Shown: piece by piece, positions 61,859 through 64,000 of the stretch | How the letters are laid out: the number at the start of each line of letters is the position of its first letter | Position numbering within the stretch: the stretch's first letter is position 1 | Source: Ktedonobacterales bacterium | Lineage (GTDB): Bacteria; Chloroflexota; Ktedonobacteria; Ktedonobacterales; Ktedonobacteraceae | Reading direction: 5' to 3' | Assembly (NCBI GenBank): GCA_027451525.1 | Contig: DAIDJF010000003.1 | Coordinates: 1-64,000 of the forward strand | DNA length: 64,000 bases | Made by a program: the position numbers and the translations under genes | The notes under the pieces: generated by a model | Seen by the model: only the letters and a program-made list of their open reading frames with translations | Told to the model about the DNA's origin: nothing | Database searches by the model: none

Positions 61859-62968
61859 ATGAATGATCGTGAAGCTATGCAGGTCGCTCTCACCTGTGCA
61901 TTACGTGTTGAAGGACGCACCAGCCCACGCCCTCCTGTTGGGGCCGCATTGGTACGCGCAGGAGCATTGATCGCCACAGGAGCGACCGCTCCGCCTTATG
62001 GTCCCCACGCAGAGATACAAGCTCTTCAGACAGCCGGAAGAGCGGCAGAGGGTGCGACACTCTACGTGACCTTAGAACCTTGCTGCGTGCATATTCATAC
62101 CCCTCCTTGCACCACCGCCATCATCAGTGCTGGAATACACCGTGTTGTTGTTGGCAGCCAAGACCCTAACCCTTGTGTCTGTGGTAAAGGCATTGCGCTA
62201 TTGCGCGCTGCTGGCATTATAGTGGAACTCTTCGACGAACTTCCATTAATACGTGAACTCATTGCGCCTTTTGCGACATATATCACACGCAATCGGCCTT
62301 TTGTTACCGCAAAATGGGCGATGACGCTTGATGGCAAAATCGCAACCTGCACAGGCGACGCACGCTGGATCAGTGGTCCACCGTCCCAACAGTGGACCCA
62401 TAACCTGCGCGACCGGGTTGATGCCATCCTGGTCGGAGCGGGTACAGCGCGCCGCGATAATCCACAATTGACAGTGCGCCTGACGCCCTCCATACCCCGT
62501 ACAGTGCGTTTACGCGGACCAATGCGTGTCGTGCTGGCAACACAAGGCCAGTTACCAGCCAACCTCTCGCTCCTACAACCGGACGAATATACATCGACCT
62601 GTGTTATTGTTGGGGAGACATGTCCATCGTCGCAACAGGAATGGCTTAGTGCGCATGGTGTAGACGTGATTGCTGTTGGGCTTGATGACGCGGGACACGT
62701 CGATCTGAGCGAAGCATTGCAGGCCCTGGCCCAGCGTGGACTAATGCATGTACTACTTGAAGGCGGTATGCAACTTTTAGGCGAGGCGTTTGCGCACCAC
62801 TTCATCGACCATGTTGCGGTCTTTATTGCCCCTAAGCTCATTGGCGGACACGCAGCCCCAACGCCTCTTGGCGGCCGTGGCATCGCACAGATGGCTAACG
62901 CACTCAGCCTGCAGACGGTACAGATACAACAGATTGGCAACGATCTGCTTATAGAAGGAGAGTTATAG
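61859..62968 (+). CDS. ribD: Bifunctional riboflavin deaminase-reductase
   Basis: The start at 61859 gives MNDREAMQVALTCAL, the normal RibD opening; the frame is open from 61688, within the riboswitch platform, and an ATG at 61823 is possible. The deaminase part has RTSPRPPVGAALVRAG, zinc motif PHAEIQAL and LEPCCVHIHTPPCTTAII. The reductase part has FVTAKWAMTLDGKIA, DARWISGPPSQQW, DAILVGAGTARRDNPQLTVR and VLLEGGMQLLGEAF. It makes the pyrimidine intermediate of riboflavin. Confidence 0.93.
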   Translation: MNDREAMQVALTCALRVEGRTSPRPPVGAALVRAGALIATGATAPPYGPHAEIQALQTAGRAAEGATLYVTLEPCCVHIHTPPCTTAIISAGIHRVVVGSQDPNPCVCGKGIALLRAAGIIVELFDELPLIRELIAPFATYITRNRPFVTAKWAMTLDGKIATCTGDARWISGPPSQQWTHNLRDRVDAILVGAGTARRDNPQLTVRLTPSIPRTVRLRGPMRVVLATQGQLPANLSLLQPDEYTSTCVIVGETCPSSQQEWLSAHGVDVIAVGLDDAGHVDLSEALQALAQRGLMHVLLEGGMQLLGEAFAHHFIDHVAVFIAPKLIGGHAAPTPLGGRGIAQMANALSLQTVQIQQIGNDLLIEGEL

Positions 62969-62970
62969 TC

Positions 62971-64000
62971 ATGCAAGGAACATCTATCAGCATTGCAGAA
63001 GCGGTACGCCATGTGCGCTCCGGGCAAATGATCGCGATAAGCGATGACGAGGGGCGCGAAAATGAAGCAGATCTCTGTATAGCGGCGCAGCATGTAACAG
63101 CAGCGACAGTCAATTATATGGTTCATCAGGCCTGCGGGCTGCTCTGCGTTGCTCTGGCGGGAACGCGCGTGGACGCCTTGCGCTTGCCTCTGATGGAGCG
63201 TAGCGGCGAACCATTGCAAGGAACCGCCTTCATTGCGTCTGTTGATGCCTGCCACGGCACAACCTCTGGCATCTCTGCCGCTGATCGCGCCACCACCATA
63301 CACGCGCTCATTGATCCTACAACCCGCCCGCATGACCTTGTGCGACCCGGCCACATCTTCCCATTACGCGCACGCGCAGGTGGCACGTTAGAGCGGCGTG
63401 GTCATACTGAAGCAGCCGTAGATCTGATGTATCTCGCTGGATTAGAGCCAGGTGCGGTCATCTGTGAAATCCTCGACGAGCAGGGGAACGCGGCGCGTGG
63501 ACCTGTTCTACATGAATTGCTGCAACGCTGGCAAATTCCGCTAGTCACTGTTGACGACATTGCGCGCTATCGCCAGGAACAGGCCGTGACGTTAATTGCG
63601 GAGACACGCTTACCAACAAAAAAGGCGACATTTCGCCTGCTGCATTATCGCGACCTCGCCCACTGGCAGGACTATATTGCCTTGCTTCTAGGTGATCTGC
63701 ATGAGGGGGAACAGCCTCCACTCGTGCGCCTGCATTCGGCCTGTATGACAGGTGATATCTTTGGCTCACAACGTTGCGACTGTCAAGCCCAGATGCATGA
63801 GGCTCTCGCACGTATTGCAGATGAAGGACGGGGTATCCTGCTCTACCTACCACAAGAAGGGCGCGGCATCGGCCTTGCCGCCAAACTGCAAGCCTACATG
63901 CTACAGGAACATGGCCTCAACACTATCGAGGCCAATACGCATCTAGGCTATCCCGTTGATGCCCGTTCCTACGCCACCGCCCTCGCGGTTATGCACGCCC
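62971..64000 (+). CDS. ribBA: RibBA: DHBP synthase / GTP cyclohydrolase II, 3' end outside the window
   Basis: ATG 62971 follows AAGGAG and lies two bases after ribD. The first domain (about 1-200) has SDDEGRENEADL, ACHGTTSGISAADR-type metal motif, GHIFPLRA and GHTEAAVDL. The second has VRLHSACMTGDIFGSQRCDC (zinc Cys set) and YLPQEGRGIGL. The frame runs off the right edge. ribE (riboflavin synthase), usually between ribD and ribBA, is absent at that place. Confidence 0.95.
   Translation, partial: MQGTSISIAEAVRHVRSGQMIAISDDEGRENEADLCIAAQHVTAATVNYMVHQACGLLCVALAGTRVDALRLPLMERSGEPLQGTAFIASVDACHGTTSGISAADRATTIHALIDPTTRPHDLVRPGHIFPLRARAGGTLERRGHTEAAVDLMYLAGLEPGAVICEILDEQGNAARGPVLHELLQRWQIPLVTVDDIARYRQEQAVTLIAETRLPTKKATFRLLHYRDLAHWQDYIALLLGDLHEGEQPPLVRLHSACMTGDIFGSQRCDCQAQMHEALARIADEGRGILLYLPQEGRGIGLAAKLQAYMLQEHGLNTIEANTHLGYPVDARSYATALAVMHA

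Noticed and set aside
62095-63354. 419-aa minus-strand ORF over ribD and ribBA
   Set aside because: It is antisense to two well-conserved enzymes and has a Cys/Ser/Arg-rich shadow composition.

Overview
The window looks like a chromosome segment of a Chloroflexota bacterium, probably of the class Ktedonobacteria. This is an inference. It rests on the ribosomal protein style (long low-complexity additions on S3, S5, L17 and L18), a decayed Ser/Thr kinase gene, Tat-type sugar-binding lipoproteins with LacI-type operators, and many small membrane proteins without clear families. No rRNA, CRISPR array or complete insertion sequence was seen.

Bases 1-2540 form an AT-rich accessory segment. It holds a catalytically degenerate resolvase-domain protein, two small proteins, an excisionase-HTH/GNAT-like protein and a shared operator-promoter region. 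It abuts an aldo/keto reductase gene cut off after its first 100 codons, so a rearrangement boundary lies near 2540. Next comes an ECF sigma / zinc-finger anti-sigma / DUF2892 operon (2927-4157), divergent from a gamma-glutamylcyclotransferase-like membrane protein (4324-5706). Then follow a membrane protein-holA-midA operon, two small membrane proteins, and ftsH.

Bases 12332-17066 hold an LppX/LprG-type lipoprotein, a 14-helix MFS exporter with an added extracytoplasmic domain, and a secreted protein with a similar domain. The arrangement resembles the mycobacterial LprG-P55 lipid-export pair. An acyltransferase-3, an OmpR-type two-component system, a secreted protein and a kinase fossil follow. 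After these come ribonuclease J, arginase, a branched-chain aminotransferase and an adenosine deaminase-family enzyme.

Bases 28119-49718 (minus strand) carry one long translation supercluster: tRNA-Tyr, tRNA-Thr, tuf, then the S10-spc-alpha genes in classical order from rpsJ to rplQ, then truA, rplM and rpsI. It also includes secY, adk, map, infA, rpmJ and rpoA. A consensus promoter precedes the tRNAs. Several genes start at GTG or TTG chosen by strong Shine-Dalgarno sites.

Bases 49900-53400 are accessory: a MazF-like toxin-antitoxin pair with a palindromic operator, selA without selB beside it, and a wrecked restriction-modification pair whose methyltransferase is cut off against the 3' end of rsgA. 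After rsgA and a methyltransferase comes a sugar ABC operon (binding protein and two permeases, no ATPase) with a LacI-type operator over the -35 box. The window ends with a DUF4129 membrane protein and an FMN-riboswitch-controlled ribD-ribBA operon; ribBA runs off the right edge.
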